This document shows positions 23,681-35,000 of a stretch of 64,000 nucleotides of DNA, in pieces. The position numbers were made by a program, and so were the translations under genes. The notes below the pieces were generated by a model, which was not told where the DNA came from, did not search any database, and was given only the letters and a program-made list of their open reading frames with translations. Position 1 is the first letter of the stretch; the number at the start of each line of letters is the position of its first letter. Source of the DNA: Psococerastis gibbosa (taxonomy: Eukaryota; Arthropoda; Insecta; Psocodea; Psocidae); the NCBI GenBank assembly GCA_963971405.1, contig OZ020484.1, positions 14,694,001-14,758,000 of the forward strand. The letters are read 5' to 3'.

Positions 23681-26600
23681 GGGACACTCCGGCTGGTCTT
23701 AGTCATCCCGACTTGACTCAAGTGGTAACGAGGAGCCCACCTCCTGCATCTGACTTTAATATTAAGCAGGTTAGTAGTATGCCTACAAAATGCTGTCAGG
23801 TAAGTGAGCTACCACATGCCTAAATAACACGCCATTCATTACACCACAACAAGGATTTTCTTTTTTATTCGGATGAATCAGTGACACCTAATCTGTAGAG
23901 GTGGCTCTGGAGGTAATCGTATCCTGTGGCCATTCGGGCCACAGCGATGGCCCGGCACAAGTTGATGGGGGTGGTTTTTGCTAGAAGCTGTTCCCATCGT
24001 TTCCGGGCATGTCTGGTCGCGTTCTTGACACTTTCCTCTTGCGTATTGTTCCAGTAAAATACAATAGGTATTTATTCTCAAGCCCGGCTTTATACAAAAT
24101 ATTCGACTAGGTCAACAGACGAATTGGCGTCCCTCAGCCCATAGGCCTGCATGGCTCGGCAAGGCATAGATCGCGCGTTCGAACCCCACCATGTCCATAT
24201 TTTTCTTGATTCTCTTATTTCGGGTATAACGAGGAAAGCCTCTTCAACCTAAGGAAATTTAAAATTGATGATTATTTTCCTTTGTTAACCGAACTTTTCA
24301 ACTACTATTTTCACCCCAGTCATTTGGCATAATTACCATAGGCTACTGGCTCAAGTAACGTGACCGTAATTGCAGGATCCACCACCATCTGAAGAAGATT
24401 TGCAAGCTCCCAGACGCCGGAGAAATGCAGACCAAGATCAGGTAGCAGCTGCCAGTGAAGACGAAGGCGAAGATGACGACAGTGACATGTACCTGGAGCC
24501 TGATGAGGAAACAGGTCCGACAGTGAAGCGACAGGAGGCCAGGCCCAGTGAAGTGGTCGCACGCTACGAATATGGACTTGATGCCCCCAACACGGACAAC
24601 CAAGGTCATAGCCAGCATTTCTTCCCTTCGTTCGCCCCCGTTTTCTCCTTGGGGCATTCAAGACCTCCTCAGTTGTTTCATCAGGTGGGTTAATATTTTG
24701 TTCTCCCAATTTTTCCTATTTCATTCAACGCCCAATATTGCTAGGAAGAAAGCGGTCTAGCCAGTTCACTATGTTCAATATTCTTGTTTTCCTATTTATA
24801 CGTTAGTATAAAGAACGTTAATAATTTCGAGATTTCAACGTATTAACGCGTCTATATGCCCAAGAATTCAATACAGTTTTTTTATACGAAATGTCCTGTA
24901 CCTCGATACTCGATAGAATGTGATGTAATTTGGCAAGTGTACAAAAATATTGTTATTTTTTTTTTTTTTTTTCATTTTCTGGATAACTTCATTTTTATAC
25001 CACGACGAAGAAAAGTATTTTCCAAAAAAATGGCTCCGACGATTTCTTTAAAATTCACATTAATTTACAATTCACAATTTACAATTCACCCAAAAACATC
25101 CCTATTTCAAACATCACACATATATAGATCCATCTCCTCATACAACAGTCTTACAGAAACAATTAAACAACTAAACAATATTAAACTTTTCGATCGTACC
25201 ATAAAAAAATCATTTTCACCCAATTAGCCGAATGACAGCCTCAGTTTTTGCTAAAGCTGTTAATTTAATTTAAGCTATCTAATTACATATATTTTACTAA
25301 CCTACCATTATTATTATTACTATTATTTTTTCTTTCTGCTTCTTACTAATAATATTTTTTTTCTTTGATTTTTACATGTTTCAAACATAAATTATTATAT
25401 TGTAACTAGTGTATTTAAATATTATTTGTATTGCAAACTGTTTAGGGGCCCATCACGGGCCTAGCCTAACGGGCCCCATATGTTTATTAATGAATTACGA
25501 AGGAAAAATGTTTGAAATACATTTCCATTACTTTACTTTTTACTTTTCTTATTAATGCAAACAAACCCCACTGGGTCACATTCCCCTTGATAGTTTTGTG
25601 CCGGGGGTTTTGTTTCATTTGAAGGACTTTTTATGGACCGAGGCCTACTTTTAGTGGCCCATACGGCCAACGCCAACGACCCCATGGATTTCGGACATTA
25701 TTTGTATTGTTTCCGTATGAATTTTTGGCTGAGACAAGCTTACCATTGACGCAATGAAACAGGTGAAAGCATAACTTAACCAAGTACGGAAACGAGTCTG
25801 TACGGGGGCTTAAAAAATAAAAGGGTGAATATTATATGTTCACGAAATATGGCTAAAAATCTATTTTCTCTCTCTGAGTAACTTACCCTTTGGATCGAAG
25901 GTTTCTAACTTCAGGCGCGTTGTAAGTGCTAACTAGTACAACAAGCCCAAACCGGTTGCTTTTCCAATGAAGGTTTTGATTTTTTTAAGGAATAACTATT
26001 TTTTAGTTAAATTAAAATAAAATACATGGTATACCCTGCCATTATTATCACTGTGTTATATTATATTGGTCTGCCCGAAAACTCAAGACTACTTAATTTT
26101 AAACCTTGGAAAATTATATAATAAGAAAATACTCCTTATCTATTTCAGTACCTATACTAATTGATAAATGTACGGGTTCACTCGTACTAGTTCATTGGTA
26201 TGTCCTTCGTAGGTATTCCGTAGGCAAATATTGATTACAACAATGAAGTCTTTAAATTGATTTATGGTAGGTTTAGTGTGGGCTTTAATAAATTCTTGTT
26301 GCAGCAGCAAGAGCCCCCAGTGTACAAGCCATCCAGGTCCCCGCAGCTTCTGCGAGATTTCAACCCCTACAAAACTTACCGCGAAAGCACCTTCCAGGTG
26401 CCCATTGACACTGAAGAAGAAGCTTCAACGACGAACGGTCTTCTAGGTTCAGGAAATTTTGGAGTTATTAGGGGAGGTAAGTAAACTGTAATATATGATA
26501 AACAAAATATTACTAATACAGGAAATTAGTATCATATCCATTCCTACTAAAAAGTAGCCTATACGGTACCTACCTAAGTTCCAGTTAAGCATGCTTGAGA

Positions 26601-27903
26601 TGAGTGGGTTAGTGACACAATGACATAAAAGCATGTAATGCTTAGCCTATAAATTACTAGTGTTACTACGCATGCTTGAGATGAGTGGGTTAGTGATACA
26701 ATGACGTAAAAGCATGTAATGCTTAGCCTATAAATTACTAGCGTTACTACAGGCACGCAAGAAACAAACAAGAAATTTAGAACCAGAATTTTATTTTTTA
26801 GATATTCACAATTTAATTTAAATACCATAGAAACTCATTAATATCCAGCAAGACAACCCAATAAGGACTGGTAGAAGGTCCCCTCTCTCGATCACTGCTT
26901 TATTTGAAATGTTAAATAAATAAATATTGACTATTTTTGTTCTATTACTAAGCCAACCTAGCTGAGTTAGGGCTATAAAGCCCTCTATTACATTCAACTG
27001 GGAAAGCCCGAGACTGCCTGCTTTACATGCCCTCCGAAGCATGGCCAGAAAATGTAGCAAGGGTGGGACTCGAACCAACAACCTTTCGGGTGAAATTCGG
27101 AGTCTCTACATGTTCTGACAACTATTTTAATGTTTATTGGTATTTCCTTTAATTATAAAACAATGCAACCATTCTCTAGTATTCCAATAGGCCTACTTGT
27201 GGTGGTGGTCAGAAACATGCCCAGAAGCCGCGTTTTTCAATTGCAGATGAAAGACTGTAGAAAAAAACTAAAATTACTATCTTATTATAAGTGGAGGATT
27301 TAGAAGGCACTGTATACTTGTCAGGCTTGTGGTCCAGTGGTGAAGACGATGCCCCGGATGTGCGTTGATCGTGGGTTCGAATCATCGTTGCGTGAGTACC
27401 AATTAAACGCTATTATTTAGTTTATGATACAAAAAATGACAATGTGGAATTATCTTCCAGGTACATATTACAACGACGAAGACCGAAATTCCGTGAACGA
27501 CTACTACAACAACGGCCACGGCAGGCCCTCCGTGAGCAATCCTCGGCCACAGAAATATACTGGAGGTGACTTCTTCGCTAATTTCAGAGATTTCGCCGAC
27601 ATCAATACACCTGCAAAGGCCGCCTTCTCAGAGTTTGTTATTGTTTACGTCAATAAAAATGGCACAGACGTCACTCGAAGCGCACCGGCAGACCCCAGTC
27701 GGCCAAAGAACATCATAGAGCAGCTGTCACTGTTAGACAGACAGTCAGAGGAATTTCCCCCAAGTCCAGCGAAGAAAATTTCGTCGCACAAACGAAAATT
27801 AGTAATTTTAAGGAAGGGTCAAGAAGACAAACTGAGAAAAATTACGATAAGGAAAAAAGAAATTGTGAAGGATTTGCATGACCCTCTTCTTGCTCTAAGT
27901 TGA
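23681..27903 (+). CDS. Unrecognised protein, last four exons of a longer gene
   Basis: Exons: 23681-23799, 24376-24684, 26305-26476 and 27461-27903 (stop included). They are linked by good GT-AG sites (CAG|GTAAGT, CAG|GTGGGT, GAG|GTAAGT) with phases 0, 0 and 1 that all agree, giving about 347 residues. The first listed exon starts inside a codon, so at least one upstream exon is missing. Exon 2 of the set is very acidic (SEDEGEDDDSD) after an RRRR patch. The third has PPVYKPSRSPQLLRDFNPY. The last has YTGGDFFANFRDFADIN and a strongly basic C-terminal third. I see no membrane segment or catalytic motif and do not recognise a family. The chain of compatible splice sites is the main evidence that this is real. 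Function unknown; a secreted or a nuclear protein would both fit the composition. Confidence 0.72.
24120..24215 (+). repeat. SINE family S1 fragment
   Basis: GGCAAGGCATAGATCGCGCG, TTCGAACCCCACC and the tail TCTCTTATTTC. It lies in the intron before the acidic exon of the unrecognised gene. Confidence 0.6.
25087..25230 (+). pseudogene. Possible LINE tail
   Basis: A frame reading TSHIYRSISSYNSLTETIKQ, then FDRTIKKSF and a stop, resembles the Y-x-xxxWNSLP...FK..LK end of CR1/Jockey polyproteins. It is AT-rich and weak. Confidence 0.35.
25557..26195 (-). repeat. Diverged family A variant carrying module Q
   Basis: In reverse it matches family A landmarks: the CCC-AGAA-CAAACTATCAAGG block, the AATAATGGCAGGG block and the CGAGTGAACCCGTAC start. 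It is more diverged than the five main copies. Module Q (25624-25815) sits inside it. It overlaps the intron before the 26305 exon of the unrecognised gene. Confidence 0.6.
26589..26750. repeat. 81-bp tandem duplication, two units
   Basis: Units at 26589-26669 and 26670-26750, both starting GCATGCTTGAGATGAGTGGG and differing at only three positions by eye. The duplication is intronic. The open frame it creates on the minus strand arises because 81 is a multiple of three. Confidence 0.9.
26912..27118 (-). repeat. SINE family S2 copy
   Basis: Reversed full copy: AAATAAATAAATA tail, AGTTAGGGCTATAAAGCCCT, GGGACTCGAACCAACAACCT (box B reversed). In the last intron of the unrecognised gene. Confidence 0.8.
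27325..27402 (+). repeat. SINE family S1 fragment
   Basis: TTGTGGTCCAGTGGTGAAGA (box A) and GTGGGTTCGAATCATCG (box B) mark a tRNA-like head. It lies in the last intron of the unrecognised gene. Confidence 0.65.
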
Positions 27904-29482
27904 ACTTGAGTTGCTGAGTGATGCTGAGTGATATTTAGAGTAGGTAGCCTACGTGTGTGTGTGTGTGCATATATGGTAGGTCTATACCGGTACCTATAGT
28001 AAATTTAGCATATAGTATGCTGAAACGCTGACTGTAAGTTATCAGTTAAAGTTAGACTTGCCAATAATTTGACCTAGTGTTGTCAACGTTATGGAACCAC
28101 GCAGTTAAAGAATTTTTGTAGAAATGCTATAATGTCCAAACATCTGTGAATAACTTATATAAGCATATAAAATAGCGAATTGTACCGGTGTATATGCCAG
28201 TTAAAAATTGGTTGAAGCAAAGTCTGATCATATATTGTAATGTTACCGGCAGTTCATGAGTTACCATTGTGTAAATGCCCACCATTTTCTGTATAAATTA
28301 GGTTAGTTATGGTAGTAATTTAGTTACTAGGTTTAAGTCATTGTTACAATCGAGTGGCAGCAGTCGTGTAGCCTAACCCGCTACCCGTGAGGGACGATCC
28401 CTATTGTATCATGAAATTTTAATAGCCCTTTATGGTGGCTATCATTGCAAGAAAAATGTGTCTCGAAACGTAAATTGTTGTAGACTATTTCCTTAGTATA
28501 TATGCATTGCATTGTTCACAACATTTCTAATTACGCTCTGTTTATTCAAAGAATATCAATCAGACACAAGTGAAGGTGTTGACGACAGAATGGAAAATTT
28601 TGTCAGCGGAAATATTGTGAGTCTCTTCAAAATTTGGCACTTTTTAATTTCTTATTGGGTACTTCTCCACGAAAGTAATCAGAAGCGTCATACCACACAT
28701 CGAAGCTGTACTATAATACTATACTAGACATATAGTACTATTATATATATACGCGGTATGAACCGGTACATTGAATTATAAGCAGTTTTTAATTACGCTA
28801 TTGAGGAAGTAAGTTTTTCTTCAACTGCACATAGGCCTATACGTTTTTTTTCGAACTTCAGTTGCACGAATAAATCACATCAGTCAAAATTGGAAACTCC
28901 TTATAATTCAATGTGCAAAATGGTTATCCACAATATAAATAATGGTATTCGTAGAAAATTAATAAAAAATTAAAGAAAGTCAAATGTTGGAGGTACGCAC
29001 CTGAAGGCAACATTTTCCCATAAGTTGACCCGGTCCTACCATCACCATCAATCATAGCACTCCTTACCGAGACTTTTCAAATGATGATGGGACCCTTCCT
29101 TCCTCATTCTCACTTATTGATACAATGTTTGGCTTAAGTAGTGGCAGGTTATTATATAAGTGTTTAACTGGGCACCAGGAGTCAGGACCGAAACTTAAAT
29201 TAACCCAAGAACATCACAGGCGTAAAGACTCAAGGGTCCTGTATAGTTTGACTATATTAACATCATAACCAATATTTGTCACATTTTCATACAGGATATT
29301 AGATCATTCTCATAGATTTTAAATAGACCTAGGCATGGTAAGCATTGCAAAACACAAGTTAAAACCTATAGTTTAAATTGCATCAAACTTGACAGCCTGC
29401 TTTTTAGTATTTACTCCGGGCAAACAGATATAGACAAGCGGTCATTAAAGAAGGTCTTCTACATGACAACATGACAACATGA
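27904..29482. other. Probable 3' untranslated region, then intergenic DNA
   Basis: Follows the stop of the unrecognised gene. A GT microsatellite is at about 27953-27967. No clear poly-A signal near the stop and no other gene. Confidence 0.4.
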
Positions 29483-29578
29483 CTTGTGGTCCAGCGGTTA
29501 AGACGACGCCCCGGTTAGGCGTAGATCGTGGGTTCGAATCCCGCCAAGCCCAGTTTTTTCCATTTCCTCTAATTTCAG
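29483..29578 (+). repeat. SINE family S1, tRNA-derived
   Basis: The head TGGTCCAGCGGTTAAGACGA contains box A, and GGGTTCGAATCCCGCC is box B. The tail is CCTCTAATTTC. The fold is tRNA-like but it is one of many dispersed copies. Confidence 0.75.
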
Positions 29579-30319
29579 TGACAATACAATATTAAATTTG
29601 CAATAAGCCGTAGTAAGTAACCCTACAGTACCTAAAGCATAAGTGCCTAATTTCGATTTACAGTACATTGAACTATCGAAGGCGTACAGTACAATGCTCA
29701 TTTGAATCGTGCAGGAAATCCAGAAACTGGTCCCGTACGCGTGTTTTTATGGTAGTGTGATCGGGAATAGAAAGCATTGTAGCCCTACCTTGCGATGTGA
29801 AATTTCCACAATTGTATATATAATAGGAAACAAGCCCACGGTAGCCAAAACCAATATTGTAATATTGTATGTTGTAAACTGTCGACTACTGCTTAGCCAC
29901 CTAATTATCTTTCCTTACAAAACCTGCATGCTTTTCCTACCTAGACTTATGATAAGAAGGAAAGATATGAGGCATGAGCAATATTAGATCATTCTATAGG
30001 ATGAAAAATCTATCGCTAAATTAGTCTGACAATGCATTTTGATTAGTTAATTATTGTTATTTGCATTGCATTTTAAATACAAACGAGGAAAAGGTTTACA
30101 TTCATGCGCGATATACGTGCATAAAAACGCATGTTAAGTTGAAGTTACCGTACACCAACATTAAAAGGATTGTATTGTTTTAATTAAATTTTTGTTAATC
30201 TAAAAATTTTATGATCCCGACCTGTCTTTGACTTTTAATACAGTATATATGCGGTAGCCGGTAGGTAGAGAATAATAGGATATGTGACCAAAACAACTGC
30301 CCTTAAGGTACCATAAGAC

Positions 30320-30495
30320 CAGGGACGGATCCAGTCCGTTGGGGGGGGGGGGGGTTTAGTTGTGCGTCAAAATAGGAAAAACATATATGTAGTATCGATT
30401 AAATCAGAGCGCATTCAAATTGACTTAAAATAGATTTCCCAAATTTGGGGGGCAGCTACCCCCTGCCCTCCCCCCGCCCCCCGTATCCGTCCATG
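30320..30495. mobile_element. hAT-like miniature element, 176 bp
   Basis: The ends CAGGGACGGATCC and (reverse) CATGGACGGATAC are flanked by CATAAGAC and CCTAAGAC, matching at 7 of 8 positions. It contains a 14-G run at the left and C-rich sequence at the right. Confidence 0.75.
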
Positions 30496-30500
30496 CCTAA

Positions 30501-30899
30501 GACCCAGTACATACGAAAATTGCACGCGGCGGGAGACGCTGAGAAATTTGTAATGGGGACAAATGGGCTGGTAATAGGTTGGTGGAAAGAAAAGTTAATT
30601 TTCTGAACGCACTTCCGAATGTTTTGTGACGTTGACGCGTGTTGGGGGCGTGTGTAATTTTGTGCGGTCGGCTTCAGCGGGGTTTCCACATGCGTCAATC
30701 GTCAACGAAAAATATGGTTTTGACGTGGTAGCAGAATTTTTAGTATGTCTTTAATGTCTGCTAAACCTTCAATTTCATAATTTTCATTGACGATTATTGA
30801 CGCATGTGGAAACCCCGCCTTCAGGCCAGCAGGCGAAATCGTCAAGAAAAATACTAGAAATCTTCTGCTAGCCCTATGGCTACAATAATGGACCGGGCC
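30501..30899. mobile_element. Harbinger-like element with GACCCAGTACATAC end, host of a nested foldback
   Basis: Flanked by TAA/TAA. The right end in reverse is GGCCCGGTCCATTATTG. It is interrupted by the 143-bp foldback at 30677-30819. Its left boundary is also the insertion site of the hAT-like element at 30320-30495. Confidence 0.65.
30677..30819. mobile_element. Harbinger-like short foldback B6
   Basis: A hairpin of about 143 bp with ends GCGGGGTTTCCACATGCGTC and (reverse) GGCGGGGTTTCCACATGCGT. TTCA lies on both sides, and the core is GTGGTAGCAG followed by TTTTTAGTATGTCTTTAATG. Same size and core as 31491-31633. Confidence 0.8.
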
Positions 30900-31490
30900 T
30901 AACATCAGAGTTAATCTATTACTCATCAGCTTTACTGAGTTCTTAATGTTATTTTAGTTAATATTACATGCGAATACTGTTGTATGTAATTTTTAGGGCT
31001 AATGTGAGCATCAGAATTATTTGCCTGTAAAACTGCAGATATCCGATATTTGAGAAAGATGTAGGTAGAATGTATAAATTAGGCCAGTAATAAGTCCTCA
31101 CACTATGAATCTGAAAATTAAATCATCTTAAAATCTCAAAACTGTAGTGTATAGGCTACATAAAACGTTCTGTTATTACAACCCAATTTCCTGCAAAAAC
31201 ATAATTAGGCAATTTCGTAAATAAACACTATTACCTAGGTATATAGGTACAGTACAGTATCATAATTTCATAACTATGCCCCATCCTATCCTGCCGTATA
31301 ATCGTGCCTAATCTGGGCTAGTGCAATGTAGCCTGTACCTAAAATTCACTGTTTAGGCTATGGAGGTCTATCATAGGACGAATGAAAATAATACCTAACC
31401 TAATCGTAAAAAAATAATAATAATAAGAAAACATTGGATATCAAAGTGGCAATGTTTTGATAATGGTCGATAAATTTGAATCTTTGGTTA

Positions 31491-31633
31491 GGTGCCCATT
31501 CCACATACGTACAACGTCAATGAAAATTATGAAATTGAAGGTGGTAGCAGAATTTTTAGTATGTCTTTAATGTCTGCTACCACCTTCAATTTCATAATTT
31601 TCATTGACGTTGTACGTATGTGGAATGGGCGCC
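31491..31633. mobile_element. Harbinger-like short foldback B7
   Basis: A 143-bp, almost perfect hairpin flanked by TTA/TTA. The ends are GGTGCCCATTCCACATACGT and (reverse) GGCGCCCATTCCACATACGT; arms of about 60 bases differ in only a few positions. It lies about 400 bp upstream of the RMND5 start codon. Confidence 0.85.
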
Positions 31634-31636
31634 TTA

Positions 31637-32028
31637 ATAAATGGCAAGAAGTTACCCTCCATTAAGCCGTATGAAAGGGGGCTTTGGAATTTTTTTTTTC
31701 TTCTTTATTTCTTGTAAAGGGAACATCGTAAAGAAAGGGAAATCCGATTACGCTCAAGCTGGATGATTCTAGATTCAATATTTCGATACTATAAGTTAAG
31801 AGTTTTGGTTTGGTAAAACCAAACAGCTGATTTGTCTCACATTTTTGGCAGTGGCGTAAATATACTGTACTGTACTACATTAAGAGACCATTTTCCCACC
31901 AAAATAAGGACTTCCTGCTTGTAGTTTTAAAAATTCGCGCTAGAGTTCATGACCAGCTGATCATTTTTTATAATGTTGGCTTTCTGTACCAACTAGTGAC
32001 GTCATTCAACAAAATTTAAAAATTAAAA
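31637..32028 (+). promoter_or_regulatory. Upstream region of RMND5
   Basis: Between the foldback at 31491-31633 and the start codon. A short palindrome GTTTGGTAAAACCAAAC lies at 31808-31824. No clear TATA box. Promoter function is inferred from position. Confidence 0.3.
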
Positions 32029-35000
32029 ATGGAGGCTTGTAACGCAGTTGAAAGGGAAATAGACAAAGTAATTAATAAATTTTCAGGAATAAATGAACAT
32101 TCGGATAGAATATTATTTGACCTTTCAAAGCACATTGAAGCATTGAAGAAGGAATTAGACGAAAGTACGTATACCTACTTATATACCCTTTTAATCTAGC
32201 CCTTTGTCTATGGGAGTGCATAAAAAAGCTTATTGTATTGTTTACTTGTAGGTCCTGACAATCATGAGTTGACGGCTGGTCAAATTTTGATCATGAAACA
32301 AACAGTAAATAAAGTGAAGGAGACAGTTCAGAGACTGGCGGCAGATCATCGAGACTTGCATAGTACAGTCTCTAAAGTTGGAAAAGCAATTGATAGGGTA
32401 CGTAGAACTACTAATTAGTTAGTACATGGCAGCAGGTAGCTTAATGTAACAGCTGGGCTGTTTCTTCAATATTCTAAATTAGTGATAATTAAAACTACAT
32501 TTGAAATTCGGGTTTTGCTAAAGATGGCCTAATAAATAACTATAAATAATAATAATAAACAACTATAAATATAACAATAAACAACAACAGATGTTCGCTG
32601 TATTGAGTTTTGACTATAGGCTAAAGCCAAAAACTTCAAATAAAAAACAAGAAAAAATGCTAGGGAATTTAAAAAATGAATAGTCATCACTTGTTTCAAA
32701 ACGTTTAAACATTGGTTATAGAATTTTGTTGCGGACTGTGCTACAACTAGCCGAGACGATGTATTTGGAGGGCCAGAGAAAATAGAGATGTTGAATCAAG
32801 TAATCTGCCAGCACTTCTACCGGCAAGGAATGCTAGAAATAGCTGTGGAGTTAGCGAAGGAGGCTGGCATACAAACAGAACCTGGATGTACGGAACCTTT
32901 CACAGAGCTCAATCGGATATTGGACAGTCTCAGACAGCATGAGTTAGGTCCTGCTCTGGAATGGGCTCAAGCTAGAAGAGAATCGTTAGATGCACACAAT
33001 TCTACTCTTGAGTTCAAACTACATAGATTACATTTTATTGGACTTCTGCACGGTGGCTTTGAAAATCAAGCTGAGGCTGTCAAATACGCGCGCACTCATT
33101 TCCATCAGTTTGTAAGAAGGCATGAGACAGGTATGTCTGGATTTTGTCACTTGGAAAGATAAGCAAAAGCAATCAGGGTTGTCTTTTCTGCATGTAAATA
33201 CTAAGACTACATAGATTTTTAAACTTATCTTCGAGTATTTGCTCACGTCAGGGTTCGTCAGAGACCCCTAAGTGACCGCAGTTAGGGAGACAGCTGAAAA
33301 ATAAAGCATAATTGGCGTAAGCCAAAGTAGGTTAAGAAATTCAAACAACTAGCAACCAATTGGCACTACGATACAATGTTGACGATATGTCTGTAGAGAG
33401 GCGCAACATGTTGGAAACCCCAGTTTCGTTTTGGTCCGTCTTTAGGACAAAGGGGATGATACAAAAGTTAAGGGTAAAATGGGGAGAAAGGATTCCCTTC
33501 ACCCATGCCTGTGTTTTACTCAGATAGGTCTCATGATGAATTCTTCCTCATGCCAAAAGACTTACCTACTATGCAGCTATTTGTTTATGAATTGAAATTT
33601 CAATCCAATGGAAATTGGGATAATCTTCATACTGTTTCAAAGCTGCTGAACTGCATTGTTAGTTTAGTATATGACGTACAGCCCATTTCTTCAGCTTTGT
33701 TTTAAATGTATTGACAATTATAATATTTCGCAACGGTGATGTATGAAAAATTGAAAGTGCGTCTTCTTTGGTTTTTGTATAGTTTTTTTTGGTAAACCAG
33801 CCTCGGACGCGTCCGCGTCGATTTGTATACTACCATCTCCCTTTTTTAACCATCGACTATATCGTAGTTAGCCGATAGAACCACTCGATGTATTCTTATA
33901 TATTATCCTTGGGACACTTATATTTTTTTGTATTATTTTCAGACATTCAGATTTTAATGGGAATGTTTGTCTTCTTGCCGCATGGTTTGGCCTCTTCTCC
34001 GTACCACTACTTATTAGACCCTACGCTTTGGGCAGAAATCTATGAGATTTTCACAAAAGACGCCTGTGCCTTGTTGGGATTAAGCGTGGATAGCCCTCTG
34101 TCTGTTAGGTATGGTTATAATAATTAAAATATATACTGTATTTATAAGATATACACGTAATATATATATCTTAAAATCCTAACGCCTTCAGGAGATAACA
34201 TGATAACATTGATGATGGACATACGCACGTGAAATATCGGACAAAGTGTTATTGTTGTTGTTTCCAACGCCTGCTTTCAGCATTTCTGCTTTAAGCAACC
34301 CTGTCAGCCTGGGGGGGGGAGTGAGTCTGTTTGTTAACTTGAGACACCCTAAGGGCAGACTCTTTCACCTCGGAGAAAGGGGAGTTGACTGACAGGGTGG
34401 ACCTCCTGATTATGGTGGATTCCGAACCACTTGGGGAACATGGTAAAGGTAAAGTCACACGATTAAATCGGAGGTGACCAGAACTCGCCACGCACGTAGA
34501 CTGACTGCTATAGTCTCAGCGCGTTATCATGTCCCACCATGTTCCCCTGCCAACGCTGTGGACACTACCAAGTTTGCCGCAGTTTGAAACATGCTCTGCT
34601 CTGATGGATTCAACACGGTAAGGCCGTTGGCAATATATCGGACAAAGTGTTGGCTATATTGGAAATTAAATATTTTCTGTCAAAAGACCAACTTTCCGTC
34701 AACATTTTCTATGTATGGTCTTTGGGGGGTCTGAAGCTACCTACTTGCATTTTACATATCTTAAAGCCGGAGGTGTGGGGGACGTTTAAACAAAACGGGG
34801 ACACTCACACCTACAACACGAGGCACCGGGGAGACCTTGTAAGGCCAGCGCCACGCACAGCCAAGTGAGTGTGAGCGACTGGATTCTATACTACAAGGTT
34901 TCGCCTACCTTAGAAAACTCCCGATTGAACTAAGAGCGGCGAGAAATGCTTCTAACTTCCCTAAATTGCTTGAAACCATCTCTTAGAGAAAGCTTTCTAC

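Noticed and set aside
24320-24709. Long minus-strand frames opposite the acidic exon
   Set aside because: They are the reverse reading of the real exon at 24376-24684, which has matching splice sites on the plus strand.
26574-26828. Minus-strand frame with a 27-residue internal repeat
   Set aside because: Produced by the 81-bp tandem duplication in an intron, not by a repeat protein.
29483-29555. Possible functional tRNA gene
   Set aside because: Good box A and B, but several dispersed copies share the same CCTCTAATTTC tail and the loop is unusual, so it is a SINE.
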